Made by a program: the position numbers and the translations under genes. The notes beneath the pieces were generated by a model, which saw nothing but the letters and a program-made list of their open reading frames with translations, made no database searches and was not told the origin of the DNA. Of a DNA stretch of 64,000 bases, positions 25,902 through 34,882 are shown piece by piece (positions within the stretch are counted from its first letter, which is position 1; each line of letters opens with the position of its first letter). Source of the DNA: Aliarcobacter cibarius (lineage in GTDB: Bacteria > Campylobacterota > Campylobacteria > Campylobacterales > Arcobacteraceae). The stretch covers positions 818,263 through 882,262 of the forward strand of contig NZ_CP054051.1 of the NCBI RefSeq assembly GCF_013372265.1. The letters run 5' to 3'.

Positions 25902-26960
25902 TTATTGGTTTATGTAACCAACAACTCTTCTATTTTCAGCTCTTCCTGCTTCAGTATCATTGTTAGCAATTGGTTGAGATTCTCCAAATCCAATAGCTTC
26001 TAAAGAATATTTATCTACACCTTTAGAAATAAGGGCATTCACAACAGAAGTAGCTCTTTTTTCAGATAATTTTTTGTTATAAGATTCACTACCTTTTGAA
26101 TCTGTATGAGCTTCAATTCTTGCTTCAAAAGCTCTGTTTTGTTTCATAATATTAGCAAAATTTGTTATTATTGAATCATATTGAGATTTAACATCTGATT
26201 TATTGTAGTCAAAATTTATTTTCAAATTTATTGTTTCAACACAACCATCTTTATTTACTTTAACTCCAGGACTAGTATTTGGACATTTATCTAAATTGTT
26301 TTTTACGCCATCTCTATCATCATCATTTGACCAATCTTCTTTAATTTGTTTTTCAACAACAGGTTCAGATGAAGGAGAGTAGTTATTTACTACTGGAACT
26401 TTTGCGTTTATTGGTTCTTGAGATTTTTTTCCTAAAGGCATACCAAGACCTAAAGTATACATAAAGTCATTTTGACCTTCTCTTGTTGCATAAATATGTC
26501 TTATATCACTTTTAATTGCCATTCCATAATTTGGTATATCATATCTCAATCCAATACCATAATTTAGTAAAGCTGAATCTTTATGTTTTAAAATAGGGTT
26601 TGTAACATCTTGATAACCAGCTCCAATAAATCCATATGCTGCAAAACTATCAGTTATATCATATCTTTTTATTGCATTTAAAAGAATTTTATTAACATGT
26701 GTAGTTTTATTAGAATCCATGTATTTAAGAATATCACTTCTTATATACATCAATTCAATTTGATTAATGAATTCTGTATCAAAATTCTTTGCTAAAGAAA
26801 TACCAAGATTTGCATAATGATCATTTTTTACTCCTGCTTTACTGTCAGTTAAAATTCCTGAAGCAAATGGTGTAACCTCATAACTATAAGTTTTACTAGG
26901 ATCATGCGCAGCAAAAATAGATGCAGCACATATTGTAGATGCTAATAATATCTTTTTCAT
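25902..26960 (-). CDS. OmpA-family outer membrane protein (first of two)
   Basis: 352 residues. A signal peptide (1-18, cleavage after SIFAA) is followed by an eight-strand-type barrel (to about 190) and a thrombospondin-type-3 calcium repeat (DDDRDGVKNNLDKCPNTSPG, near 212-232). The C-terminal OmpA peptidoglycan-binding domain follows (INFDYNKSDVK, AHTDSKGSESYNKKLSEKRA, NRRVVG). It should tie the outer membrane to the cell wall. It lies downstream of a paralogue in the same orientation, with separate terminators. Confidence 0.9.
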   Translation of the reverse strand: MKKILLASTICAASIFAAHDPSKTYSYEVTPFASGILTDSKAGVKNDHYANLGISLAKNFDTEFINQIELMYIRSDILKYMDSNKTTHVNKILLNAIKRYDITDSFAAYGFIGAGYQDVTNPILKHKDSALLNYGIGLRYDIPNYGMAIKSDIRHIYATREGQNDFMYTLGLGMPLGKKSQEPINAKVPVVNNYSPSSEPVVEKQIKEDWSNDDDRDGVKNNLDKCPNTSPGVKVNKDGCVETINLKINFDYNKSDVKSQYDSIITNFANIMKQNRAFEARIEAHTDSKGSESYNKKLSEKRATSVVNALISKGVDKYSLEAIGFGESQPIANNDTEAGRAENRRVVGYINQ

Positions 26961-27032
26961 ATATATTCCTCGTATAAAATAATTTATAAGATTATAACTT
27001 AAAATATATATAAATATTATTAAATAAATAAA

Positions 27033-27061
27033 AAAAGGTTTGGAAAAACTCCAAACCTTTT
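27033..27061 (-). terminator. Terminator of the second OmpA-family gene
   Basis: A perfect 11-bp stem (AAAAGGTTTGG at 27033-27043 with CCAAACCTTTT at 27051-27061), 7-base loop, T-rich on the minus strand after the hairpin. Confidence 0.8.
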
Positions 27062-27090
27062 AAAATAATGTAAAATTATTAAAATTTAGA

Positions 27091-28128
27091 TTATTTTACC
27101 ATTACAGCTTGAACTCTTCTGTTCTCTGCTCTACCTTCTGCAGTTTGGTTAGATGCGATAGGTTTACTTTTTCCATAACCAACAGCTCTTAATCTATCTT
27201 TTTCAACACCTAAACCATTTAAAGCTTTAACAACAGATGCTGCTCTTCTTTCTGATAATTTTTGGTTGTAAGCAACACTTCCAACAGAATCTGTGTGACC
27301 TTCAATGTCAGCTTTTAATTTTTTATCAGTATTCATAACTTTTGCAAATTCATGAATTCTTGTGCTATAAATGTCTTTAATATCAGATTTATCTGTATCG
27401 AAATTAACATTTAAGTTAATTAATGTAATACATCCTACTGTATCAACTTTTGCACCTTTTGGAGTACTTGGACATTTGTCTAATCTATCTAAAACACCAT
27501 CACCATCAGTATCTTTTTCTACTTCAACTGGAGCAACTGGAGCAACTGGTGCAACTGGTGCAACTGGTGCAGCAACTGGTGCAGCTTTTGTTCTTTCTCC
27601 AAATGGAACAGCAAGACCTAATGTATATAACATTGTATTATCTCCATGGTTGAAGTTAATTAAATGTCTTACATCAAATTTAAGTGCTAAGCTGTCCATT
27701 AATTGATATTTCATTCCTAAACCATAGTTACCGAATAAACCATCTTCTTGGTGATGACTTAATTCATGATCAAAAAATTCAACACCAAGACCTGCTAATG
27801 CATATAAAGAGAAGTCATTTGTTAAACCATAGTTTTTAACTAAGTTTCCAAAAACTCTTGTAATTGCAGTATCTTGACCTTTTAAAGCATTTTTTCCATC
27901 AACATCTTGAATAGTTCTTAAGAAACCTAATTCAAATTGATCAATTATAGAACCTTCTTCTTGATTGAAACCTAAAGCTAAACCAGCATTAGCATAATTT
28001 CTATCTAAATTATGGTTACCTTCACCTAAACCACCACCAATTAATGGAGTAATTTCATATTTGTAGTCACTATTTGCAGCTAGTACTAATGAAGCACAAG
28101 CTAATGTTGATAATAAAATTTTTTTCAT
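27091..28128 (-). CDS. OmpA-family outer membrane protein (second of two, with PVA hinge repeat)
   Basis: 345 residues from ATG 28128, chosen because the signal peptide MKKILLSTLACASLVLA then begins at residue 1 and AAAAAGGAAA lies upstream. The barrel spans to about 180 and the hinge contains VAP units repeated in tandem (27530-27590). A type-3 calcium repeat (KDTDGDGVLDRLDKCPSTPKG) and a complete OmpA domain (VNFDTDKSDIK, GHTDSVGSVAYNQKLSERRA) follow. It is a paralogue of the next gene with a longer, extensible linker. It is likely a major surface protein; a -10 element TATAAT lies at 28160-28165. Confidence 0.92.
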   Translation of the reverse strand: MKKILLSTLACASLVLAANSDYKYEITPLIGGGLGEGNHNLDRNYANAGLALGFNQEEGSIIDQFELGFLRTIQDVDGKNALKGQDTAITRVFGNLVKNYGLTNDFSLYALAGLGVEFFDHELSHHQEDGLFGNYGLGMKYQLMDSLALKFDVRHLINFNHGDNTMLYTLGLAVPFGERTKAAPVAAPVAPVAPVAPVAPVEVEKDTDGDGVLDRLDKCPSTPKGAKVDTVGCITLINLNVNFDTDKSDIKDIYSTRIHEFAKVMNTDKKLKADIEGHTDSVGSVAYNQKLSERRAASVVKALNGLGVEKDRLRAVGYGKSKPIASNQTAEGRAENRRVQAVMVK

Positions 28129-28159
28129 TTTTTTCCTTTTTAGAAATATAATTACCAAA

Positions 28160-28165
28160 ATTATA
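28160..28165 (-). promoter_or_regulatory. -10 element of the second ompA-type gene
   Basis: TATAAT on the minus strand, 31 bp before ATG 28128, in the context TTGATATAATTTTGG. No clear -35 hexamer. Confidence 0.45.
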
Positions 28166-28195
28166 TCAAGTTTTTATTAATTTTTTATTAATGTA

Positions 28196-29128
28196 TTAAC
28201 TATTAAATATAGAATTTACAGATTCATTATTATGAATTCTTCTAATAGCCTCACCAATAATAGATGAAGCCGTTAAAACTGTAACTTTTTTTGCATCTTT
28301 TTTTGTTGGTATAGTATCAGAAATTACAAGTTCATCTAATACTCCATTTGCTACTCTATCATAAGCTGGACCACTTAAAACACCATGAGTACAACATGCC
28401 ATTACTGAAGTTGCACCTTTTTCTTTTAATACTTCAGCAGCTTTTACTAAAGTTCCAGCAGTATCTACCATATCATCTACTAAAATTACATCTTTACCTT
28501 TTACATCCCCAATTATATTCATAACTTGTGATTCATTAGCTTTTTCTCTTTTTTTATCAACTATTACTAAATCGTATCCTAATTTGTCAGCATATTGTCT
28601 AGCTCTAGCAACTCCACCTATATCTGGACTTGCAATAATTGGATTTTTTAAATTTTTACTTTTAATATAATTTACAAATAAAATAGAACCAAAAAGATTA
28701 TCTGCAGGAATATTAAAAAATCCTTGAATTTGTGCAGCATGTAAATCTATTGTTACAATTCTATTAATTCCAGCTGCTTCTAATAAATCAGCAACTAATT
28801 TTGCGCTAATTGGAACTCTAGGAGCTGCTTTTCTATCTTGTCTAGCATATCCATAATATGGAATAACTGCATTTATAGTTTTTGCACTAGATCTTTTAAG
28901 AGCATCAATCATAATTAAAAGTTCCATTAAATTGTCATTTGTTGGAGCACATGTTGGTTGAATTATATAAACATCTTGTCCTCTTACACTTTCTGTAATT
29001 TGAACAGATATTTCACCATCACTAAATTTATTTAATGTTGCGTCAGATACACTCATTCCTAAATAATCACCAACTTTTTTTGCAAATTCAGGGTTTGCAG
29101 TTCCACTAAAGAGTTTAAAAGTAGACAT
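28196..29128 (-). CDS. prs: Ribose-phosphate pyrophosphokinase
   Basis: 310 residues, typical Prs length. The PRPP-synthase signature VDLHAAQIQGFF, the flexible loop ARQDRKAAPRVPIS and the PRPP-binding VILVDDMVDTAGTL motif are all present. It makes PRPP from ribose 5-phosphate and ATP for nucleotide, histidine and tryptophan synthesis. The ATG is preceded by GAGGAA. It is transcribed toward, but separately from, the ompA-type pair. Confidence 0.97.
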   Translation of the reverse strand: MSTFKLFSGTANPEFAKKVGDYLGMSVSDATLNKFSDGEISVQITESVRGQDVYIIQPTCAPTNDNLMELLIMIDALKRSSAKTINAVIPYYGYARQDRKAAPRVPISAKLVADLLEAAGINRIVTIDLHAAQIQGFFNIPADNLFGSILFVNYIKSKNLKNPIIASPDIGGVARARQYADKLGYDLVIVDKKREKANESQVMNIIGDVKGKDVILVDDMVDTAGTLVKAAEVLKEKGATSVMACCTHGVLSGPAYDRVANGVLDELVISDTIPTKKDAKKVTVLTASSIIGEAIRRIHNNESVNSIFNS

Positions 29129-29248
29129 AAATATTCCTCTAATTTATTGATTTTTTATTTTAGAATACTAGCCAAAAAGCACTTAATAGTTTTTTTTACA
29201 AATAGCTCTTAATAAATTACTAAGTAAAAAAAAAATAGTATTCGACTT

Positions 29249-29263
29249 TGCAACCAGGTTGCA
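29249..29263. promoter_or_regulatory. Palindrome upstream of the porin gene (possible operator)
   Basis: TGCAACC-A-GGTTGCA is a 15-bp perfect dyad with a one-base centre. It lies in the 223-bp gap between prs and the porin, about 90 bp before the porin start. A second weaker inverted repeat (GTAGTT 29268-29273 with AACTAC 29286-29291) follows. It is more GC-rich than its surroundings. Dimeric regulator binding is a guess. Confidence 0.4.
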
Positions 29264-29351
29264 TTTTGTAGTTTTATTAAGAAATAACTACTTAATGAAA
29301 GTGTAATAAAATGTTTAAGTAACAACAATTTTATCAAAAAAGGAAATATAA

Positions 29352-30512
29352 ATGAGAAAGAGAAGTTTAGTATTAAGTGCATTAATTTTAAGTCAAACTT
29401 TAGTTTTTGCAAATGAAAATCAAGAACATCACCATAAGGCTACTAATATAAGTGATGCAATAACTCAAGGAAAAATTAATGGAGGTTTAGCTTTATATGG
29501 TCAAAGTGTAGATTTGAAAAAACAAGATAATGATAATAAAAATTATGCTTATGGAAATGCTCATTTAACTTTAGGTTATGAAACAAATCCTCTTTATGGA
29601 TTTAATATAGGGGCTGAATTTAAAGGAAATGTAAAACTTGGTGAAAAAAATGATGGTGATTATATCTATGGAGCACCTTTTCAAAATGAAGCACTTTTAT
29701 CTCAAGGTTTCATAAATTATAGTGTTAGTGATATTGTAAACTTAAGAATAGGTAGACAAGAGGTAGATAAAGAGTGGTTAGGGGATAATCAAGAGGCTGC
29801 AATTTTAGATGTTAGTGCTTTAAAAGATACATTAATAAGTGTAGGATACTCTAGAAAAAAAGCAGAAACAGGAATTGATTTAAGTGAACATTTTTATAAA
29901 CCTACAGAAAAAGGAATCTATTTTTTAGAAGTTGAAAATTCTAGTTTAGAAAATATTACATTAAAACCTTATGTTTATACAGCTCCTGAAGCAATTACAT
30001 TTTATGGTTTAAAAGGAAATTTCGAAGTTGAAAATCTTGATTTAGTTTTACATTATGCAACAAGTAATGTAAGTGATAAATTTGAAGATGGTAATGTTGA
30101 AGATAATTCAATTCTTCATACAGAAGCAAGTCTTGAAATTATTGAAAATTTAAATACAAATATTGGATATATCAAAACAGATAAAAAAGGTGGTGCTGGA
30201 TTAATGACAGCTTATGGAGATAATATTTCTCCTTTTGAAGATGGTTTTTATGTTTATGATATAGATGCTAGAACTTATTATGCAGGTGTTTCTTATAGTA
30301 TATTAGATATCGATTTAAGTGCATTATATGGAATTACTAAATATGGTGAAGAGAATCAAAAAGAAAAAGAGTTAAATATAAGTGCTGGATATAACTTTAC
30401 AGAAGAGTTAAATGCTTCTGTTATGTGGGTAAATGTTGATACTGACAAAAATGATGCTAATAATTATCCAAACTATAATAAATATTTAGCTAGTGTAGAA
30501 TATAAATTTTAA
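29352..30512 (+). CDS. Outer membrane porin (Opr/OprD-like)
   Basis: 386 residues with a signal peptide (1-20, ending LVFA-NENQ) and a mature part made of alternating beta strands. It ends in an aromatic residue (NKYLASVEYKF), as outer-membrane barrels do. Features such as LRIGRQEVDKEWLGDNQEAAILDV recall the eight-helix-free OprD-type channels of Campylobacterota. The transported solute cannot be told. It starts with AAGGAAATATAA before the ATG and stands alone, with a 30-bp palindromic terminator at its end and a possible operator upstream. Confidence 0.82.
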   Translation: MRKRSLVLSALILSQTLVFANENQEHHHKATNISDAITQGKINGGLALYGQSVDLKKQDNDNKNYAYGNAHLTLGYETNPLYGFNIGAEFKGNVKLGEKNDGDYIYGAPFQNEALLSQGFINYSVSDIVNLRIGRQEVDKEWLGDNQEAAILDVSALKDTLISVGYSRKKAETGIDLSEHFYKPTEKGIYFLEVENSSLENITLKPYVYTAPEAITFYGLKGNFEVENLDLVLHYATSNVSDKFEDGNVEDNSILHTEASLEIIENLNTNIGYIKTDKKGGAGLMTAYGDNISPFEDGFYVYDIDARTYYAGVSYSILDIDLSALYGITKYGEENQKEKELNISAGYNFTEELNASVMWVNVDTDKNDANNYPNYNKYLASVEYKF

Positions 30513-30540
30513 TTAAAAGTGGTTAACCACTTTTAATTAC
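30511..30540. terminator. Perfect 30-bp palindrome, bidirectional terminator
   Basis: The 15-base arm TAATTAAAAGTGGTT is followed at once by its exact complement, so each strand folds into one long hairpin. It covers the stop codons of both convergent genes (porin at 30512, mnmA at 30537) and serves both. Confidence 0.8.
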
Positions 30541-31577
30541 TTTGCACTTTGAATGAATGCACTTCCAATAACTTTATTTCCATCATAAAAAACAGCTAAT
30601 TGTCCACTAGCAACTCCAAAAGCAGGTTCTTTTAGGTAAATTAGAGCTTTATCAGCTACTATTTCAACATCACAGGGAGTTGTTGTTGTTCTATATCTTA
30701 ATTTAACTCCACAAGAGAATTTTTTATCATCTACAAACATATTTAGATTATCACCTAAAACTTCATTTACTTCTAGAGATTCTCTTTTTCCTACAACAAT
30801 TGTGTTATCTTTTGGATTTAGTTTTGTAACAAAATGTGGAACTTGTGCACCTTTTACAGTAAAACCTTTTCTTTTTCCAATTGTATAGTGAGCATAACCT
30901 TTATGTTTTCCTACAACATTACCATTTTCATCAAGAACATCTCCCTCTTGATCAATATTTGCGTGTCTTTTTATAACATCTGTATAAACAGTTTCAACAA
31001 AACAAATCTCTTGAGATTCATTTTTTTCTGTAATCTTTTTATAAGCTACATCGAGGTTTGCCCCAAGTTTTATGATATCTTCTTTTTTGTAGTTACTTAA
31101 TGGAAACATCATAAAAGGTAGAGCCTCTTTTTTTATTTGAGATAGAAAATAGCTTTGATCTTTTGTTTTGTCTTCAGCCTCATAAAAGAATTTACCATCA
31201 GTTGTTGCGTAGTGACCTGTTGCAAGAAATGATGCCCCATGCTCTTTTGCAAAATCAAGCATAGCACCAAATTTTATATTTCTATTACATTGTACACAAG
31301 GATTTGGAGTAGTTCCTTCTAGATAAGAGTTAACAAAATATTCATACACATCTTTATTAAATTTTTCTGATAAATCTAGAATATGATATTTAATACCTAA
31401 AAATTTAGCAACATCATCTATGTAGCCTAAATTTGATTCGTGATAATCATCAGTTCGATTGTGAAGTTTTAAATAAATTCCTTCAACTTCATAACCTTCT
31501 TTTTGTAGCATATAAGCTGTAACGGATGAATCAATTCCACCACTCATTCCAACCATTACTTTTTTATTTTTGCTCAT
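30537..31577 (-). CDS. mnmA: tRNA-specific 2-thiouridylase, Campylobacterota-type copy
   Basis: 346 residues. The PP-loop GMSGGIDSS (10-18) binds ATP. The catalytic cysteine pair is seen in NPCVQCNRNIKFG and SQEICFVE, and GHYAT and KDQSYFL are conserved. It thiolates U34 of tRNA-Lys, -Glu and -Gln. The sequence resembles MnmA of Campylobacter (LKLHNR-type N-terminus, no extra loop) and is probably the ancestral copy. A second, different mnmA lies 11 bp upstream in the same operon. Confidence 0.92.
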   Translation of the reverse strand: MSKNKKVMVGMSGGIDSSVTAYMLQKEGYEVEGIYLKLHNRTDDYHESNLGYIDDVAKFLGIKYHILDLSEKFNKDVYEYFVNSYLEGTTPNPCVQCNRNIKFGAMLDFAKEHGASFLATGHYATTDGKFFYEAEDKTKDQSYFLSQIKKEALPFMMFPLSNYKKEDIIKLGANLDVAYKKITEKNESQEICFVETVYTDVIKRHANIDQEGDVLDENGNVVGKHKGYAHYTIGKRKGFTVKGAQVPHFVTKLNPKDNTIVVGKRESLEVNEVLGDNLNMFVDDKKFSCGVKLRYRTTTTPCDVEIVADKALIYLKEPAFGVASGQLAVFYDGNKVIGSAFIQSAK

Positions 31578-31588
31578 CTTTTACCTTT

Positions 31589-32692
31589 TTATTTGTAGTA
31601 ACTGATAAAGCCACCACCAAGACAATAATTACTAGAATATAAAACAAGACTTTGTCCTAGTGTTACAGCTCTTTGAGGATTATCAAATTCAACTACAACT
31701 TTTTCATTAGTTGCTTCAACTACAGTACAAGCTTGTTTTTGTTGTCTATATCTAACTTGTGCCATTAATTTATCTCCAACTTTAGGAGTTTCTTCTATTA
31801 CCCAATGCATATGACTTGCTTCTACATTTTTGCTCATAAGTAAAGGATGATTTGTATCTTGAACTATCGTTAATGTATTGTTTACAACATCTTTTTTAGC
31901 AACATACCAAGGTTTGTGTGTATTGTTATCACCTTCATTTTCTTTGATACCACCAATACCAATACCTTTTCTTTGTCCTAGTGTGTAACATACTAGACCT
32001 TTATGTTTTCCTAAAATCTTTCCATTTTCGTCTAGAATGTCTCCAGGAATAGCTTTTAAATGTTGTGTAATAAATTCATCAAATTTTTGATTACCAATAA
32101 AACAAATTCCTGTACTATCTTTTTTGTCACTAACTGGTAAATTATTAATTCTTGCTATTTCTCTAACTTCTTTTTTTGTTAAATCTCCAAGTGGAAACAT
32201 AGCGTGTGATAATTGTTCACTTGATAATGCATGTAAAAAATAAGTTTGGTCTTTTGAATTATCTTTTGGAGTATCTAGTACAAAATGATCTTTGTATTTT
32301 GCAATTTTCGCATAATGACCAGTTGCGATCATATCTGCGCCCATACTTTTTGCTTCATTTAAAAATACATTAAATTTTATCTCTTTGTTACATAAAATAT
32401 CTGGATTTGGTGTTAGTCCTTGTTTTAAACCTTCTAAGAATACATCAAAAACTCTATCTCTGTATTCTTTAACGAAGTCTTTCCCTATTACATCTATTCC
32501 TATTAATGCACCAACTTTTTTTGCATCTTCAAATTCTATGCGGTTAGGACACTGGCTACCCTTGATTCCATACTCCCAGTTACGCATGAATAGTCCAACA
32601 ACATCATAACCTTGTTGTTTTAACAATAACGCAGTAACAGATGAATCAACTCCACCTGACATTCCTACAACTATTTTTTTATTTTTGCTCAT
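31589..32692 (-). CDS. mnmA: tRNA-specific 2-thiouridylase, second copy of proteobacterial type
   Basis: 367 residues. The PP-loop GMSGGVDSS (10-18), the cysteines in NPDILCNKEIKF and DSTGICFIG, and RYRQQKQACTV are all present, so it looks active. Its LFMRNWE, NPDILCNKEIKF and LGQRKGIGIGG segments match the E. coli type far better than the neighbour does, which suggests horizontal acquisition and tandem placement. Both copies could modify the same or different tRNAs; nothing in the sequence decides. ATG 32692 is preceded by AAAGGTAAAAA. Confidence 0.92.
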   Translation of the reverse strand: MSKNKKIVVGMSGGVDSSVTALLLKQQGYDVVGLFMRNWEYGIKGSQCPNRIEFEDAKKVGALIGIDVIGKDFVKEYRDRVFDVFLEGLKQGLTPNPDILCNKEIKFNVFLNEAKSMGADMIATGHYAKIAKYKDHFVLDTPKDNSKDQTYFLHALSSEQLSHAMFPLGDLTKKEVREIARINNLPVSDKKDSTGICFIGNQKFDEFITQHLKAIPGDILDENGKILGKHKGLVCYTLGQRKGIGIGGIKENEGDNNTHKPWYVAKKDVVNNTLTIVQDTNHPLLMSKNVEASHMHWVIEETPKVGDKLMAQVRYRQQKQACTVVEATNEKVVVEFDNPQRAVTLGQSLVLYSSNYCLGGGFISYYK

Positions 32693-32739
32693 TTTTTACC
32701 TTTAAAAAGTTCTTTTTTTAGAACTGTATTTATAACAAT

Positions 32740-33225
32740 TTATTTGTTTTTTATATATTTTAAAGGAATAATCACTGACTCTCTATTTGCCCAATTTTTG
32801 TGAGGGATAATAAGATTTTTTGTATCTATTTTCTTATTATCAAAAAATATTATATCAATATCCAAGGTTCTAGGCGCATCTTGAAAGGATCGCTTTCTTC
32901 CGAATTTTTTTTCATATCTTTGCATTGCTTTTAAAAAGCTATTTGGACAAAGATCTGTTTTAAGTAAAATTATACCATTTAAAAAATCACTTTGTTCTAA
33001 AAAACCAAATGGAGGGTTTTGTAAAAGTGGTGAACTCATAAGTAAAGTAAATCTCGCATCTTTTTTTAAACATAAGATTAATTTATCAAATATTTTTTTT
33101 GTATCTCCAATATTTCCCCCAATTCCAATAGTTACCTTATATTTTTTATTTGAAGTTATATTAAAATTTTTTGGAAAATTTGGGTAATGAAAAAGTGTTA
33201 AGTCATGTGATAATTTTTTTTTCAA
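32740..33225 (-). CDS. folK: 2-amino-4-hydroxy-6-hydroxymethyldihydropteridine pyrophosphokinase
   Basis: 161 residues from a TTG start (33225) with AGAG upstream. HPPK motifs are present: GIGGNIGD, SSPLLQNPPFG and the metal-binding RTLDIDIIFF. It transfers pyrophosphate from ATP to the pterin in folate synthesis. The N-terminus has about 30 residues before the first strand, a little longer than E. coli FolK. It follows pepP on the minus strand, as in Campylobacter, where folK and aroQ also neighbour each other. Confidence 0.92.
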   Translation of the reverse strand: MKKKLSHDLTLFHYPNFPKNFNITSNKKYKVTIGIGGNIGDTKKIFDKLILCLKKDARFTLLMSSPLLQNPPFGFLEQSDFLNGIILLKTDLCPNSFLKAMQRYEKKFGRKRSFQDAPRTLDIDIIFFDNKKIDTKNLIIPHKNWANRESVIIPLKYIKNK

Positions 33226-33253
33226 ATTTTTCTCTTTTTTCTATAAAAAATAA

Positions 33254-33270
33254 TACTTATTTAATAAGTA
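33254..33270 (-). terminator. Weak hairpin between pepP and folK
   Basis: A 7-bp stem TACTTAT/ATAAGTA with a 3-base loop, followed on the minus strand by TTATTTTTTAT. It may end some pepP transcripts before folK. Confidence 0.4.
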
Positions 33271-33297
33271 AAGTTAATTTTTTTGATTTTTAATTTT

Positions 33298-34323
33298 TTA
33301 AAGGATAACTGCTTTACCATTTTGCATAAAAACTGTATCTTCAATTCTAACACCAAACTCATTTGGCAAATAAATTCCAGGTTCAATCGTAAATACCATA
33401 TTGTCTTCAATAATTAAATCGTTTTTGTTATTTATATTTGGATATTCGTGAATATCAAGACCAACTCCATGACCTGTACTATGTACAAAATATTTACCAA
33501 AACCAGATTTTTCTATATAATCCCTAGCAATTTTATCAATATTGCTTGCTTTCATTCCAGTTCTTGCTTCATTTATAGCTTTTTCTTGAGCGTTTAAAAC
33601 AATATCATAAATTTTTTGGTATCTCTTGTTTTTAAATTTTTGTTCTCTTGTAAAATTAAAATTTTTAAAATTTACACTACTTGTACAAGTTCTATCTGAA
33701 CAATATCTTTTATATTTTATACCAGCATCTACTAAAATTAAATCATCTTTTTTTAGTTTCTTTTTAGTTGGAAGAGCATGAGGTTTTGCTGCATTTTGAT
33801 TTATAGCAACTATCGGATTAAACGATACATCATATTTTGCTTTTTTTGTCATATATTTAAAAGCTTGGAAAAAAAGTTCTTTTTCACTTTTGTTTTTACC
33901 ATTTTCTTGTATAAAATTTGCAAAATTATCAAAACCTTCTCTTCCAAGTATTGCAGCTTTTTTTAATAATTTTATTTCAGATTCATTTTTTATTAATCTT
34001 TTCATTTTTGAGAAATTTGGTTTTTCTTCAAAAATAGTATCCATATCTTTTCTTAGATTTGAGTATGATGCATAAGAAAAATCATTTGAGTCAAAAAATA
34101 ATTTTTTTATATTATTTTTCTTTAAAATATCTTTTGTTGTTTCGATTAAATCAGAAGATTCTATTACTTCACAGTTTTTTGCATACTCTTTAGCTTCTAT
34201 TGTATATCTTGCATCAGTTATAAAGAAATTTTCTTTCCCTAAACTTAAAAAAATAACATTATCACAAGAGAAATTTGTTTCATAATATATTGCATTCTCA
34301 TTTTTTAATATAAAGTTTTCCAT
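33298..34323 (-). CDS. pepP: Xaa-Pro aminopeptidase (M24 family)
   Basis: 341 residues from ATG 34323. The creatinase-like N-terminal domain (to about 120) is followed by the pita-bread M24 domain. Metal ligands are seen in LILVDAGIKYKRYCSDRT (two Asp), HSTGHGVGLDIHE (His) and FTIEPGIY and GVRIED (two Glu). It cleaves N-terminal residues preceding proline in the cytoplasm. It is divergent from aroQ with 77 bp between them, which must contain both promoters. Confidence 0.92.
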   Translation of the reverse strand: MENFILKNENAIYYETNFSCDNVIFLSLGKENFFITDARYTIEAKEYAKNCEVIESSDLIETTKDILKKNNIKKLFFDSNDFSYASYSNLRKDMDTIFEEKPNFSKMKRLIKNESEIKLLKKAAILGREGFDNFANFIQENGKNKSEKELFFQAFKYMTKKAKYDVSFNPIVAINQNAAKPHALPTKKKLKKDDLILVDAGIKYKRYCSDRTCTSSVNFKNFNFTREQKFKNKRYQKIYDIVLNAQEKAINEARTGMKASNIDKIARDYIEKSGFGKYFVHSTGHGVGLDIHEYPNINNKNDLIIEDNMVFTIEPGIYLPNEFGVRIEDTVFMQNGKAVIL

Positions 34324-34400
34324 CAAAACTGCCCTTTTTTCAGATGATTTAACAAAAGTTTAATTATAATCTTACCAAAATTTATTAAAAGGAAAATAAT

Positions 34401-34877
34401 ATGAAAATAGCAGTTATCCAAGGACCAAACTTAAATATGTTAGGAATTAGAGAACAACATATTTATGGAGGAATAACATTAGAGCAAATTCATGCACAAC
34501 TTCAAAATGCAGCTGATCAAAATGGAATTGAATTAGAGTTTTTTCAATCAAATTTTGAAGGTGAGATAGTTGATAGAGTTCAAGAGTGTTTAGGAACAGT
34601 TGATGGAATTATGATAAATCCAGCAGCTTATTCACATACTTCAATAGCAATTAGAGATGCAATTGCAGCTGTTAATATGCCTGTTATTGAGGTTCATATT
34701 TCAAATATTTATAGAAGAGAAGAGTTTAGACAAAAATCAGTTACTGCAGGTGCTAGTACAGGAGTAATTACAGGATTTGGTGGATTTGGTTATCACATGG
34801 GATTAATTGCATTAATGCAAATGATTGGTGAGCTAAGAGCTTTAAACGAAGCAAGAAATGCTCAATCTGCTGAATAA
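34401..34877 (+). CDS. aroQ: 3-dehydroquinate dehydratase, type II
   Basis: 158 residues. Type II signatures are present: [18 protein letters not shown] (catalytic tyrosine and arginine), [25 protein letters not shown] and [14 protein letters not shown]. It performs the third shikimate-pathway step. The next gene starts 5 bp after its stop. The order pepP, aroQ, amidohydrolase, sppA matches the arrangement known in Campylobacter. Confidence 0.97.
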   Translation: MKIAVIQGPNLNMLGIREQHIYGGITLEQIHAQLQNAADQNGIELEFFQSNFEGEIVDRVQECLGTVDGIMINPAAYSHTSIAIRDAIAAVNMPVIEVHISNIYRREEFRQKSVTAGASTGVITGFGGFGYHMGLIALMQMIGELRALNEARNAQSAE

Positions 34878-34882
34878 ATAAA

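Noticed and set aside
27371-27706. 111- and 67-codon plus-strand ORFs with TGATGATGA-like repeats of Thr-Gly-Ala and Leu-Gln
   Set aside because: They are the complement of the PVA hinge of the OmpA-family gene; the repeats come from that coding sequence.
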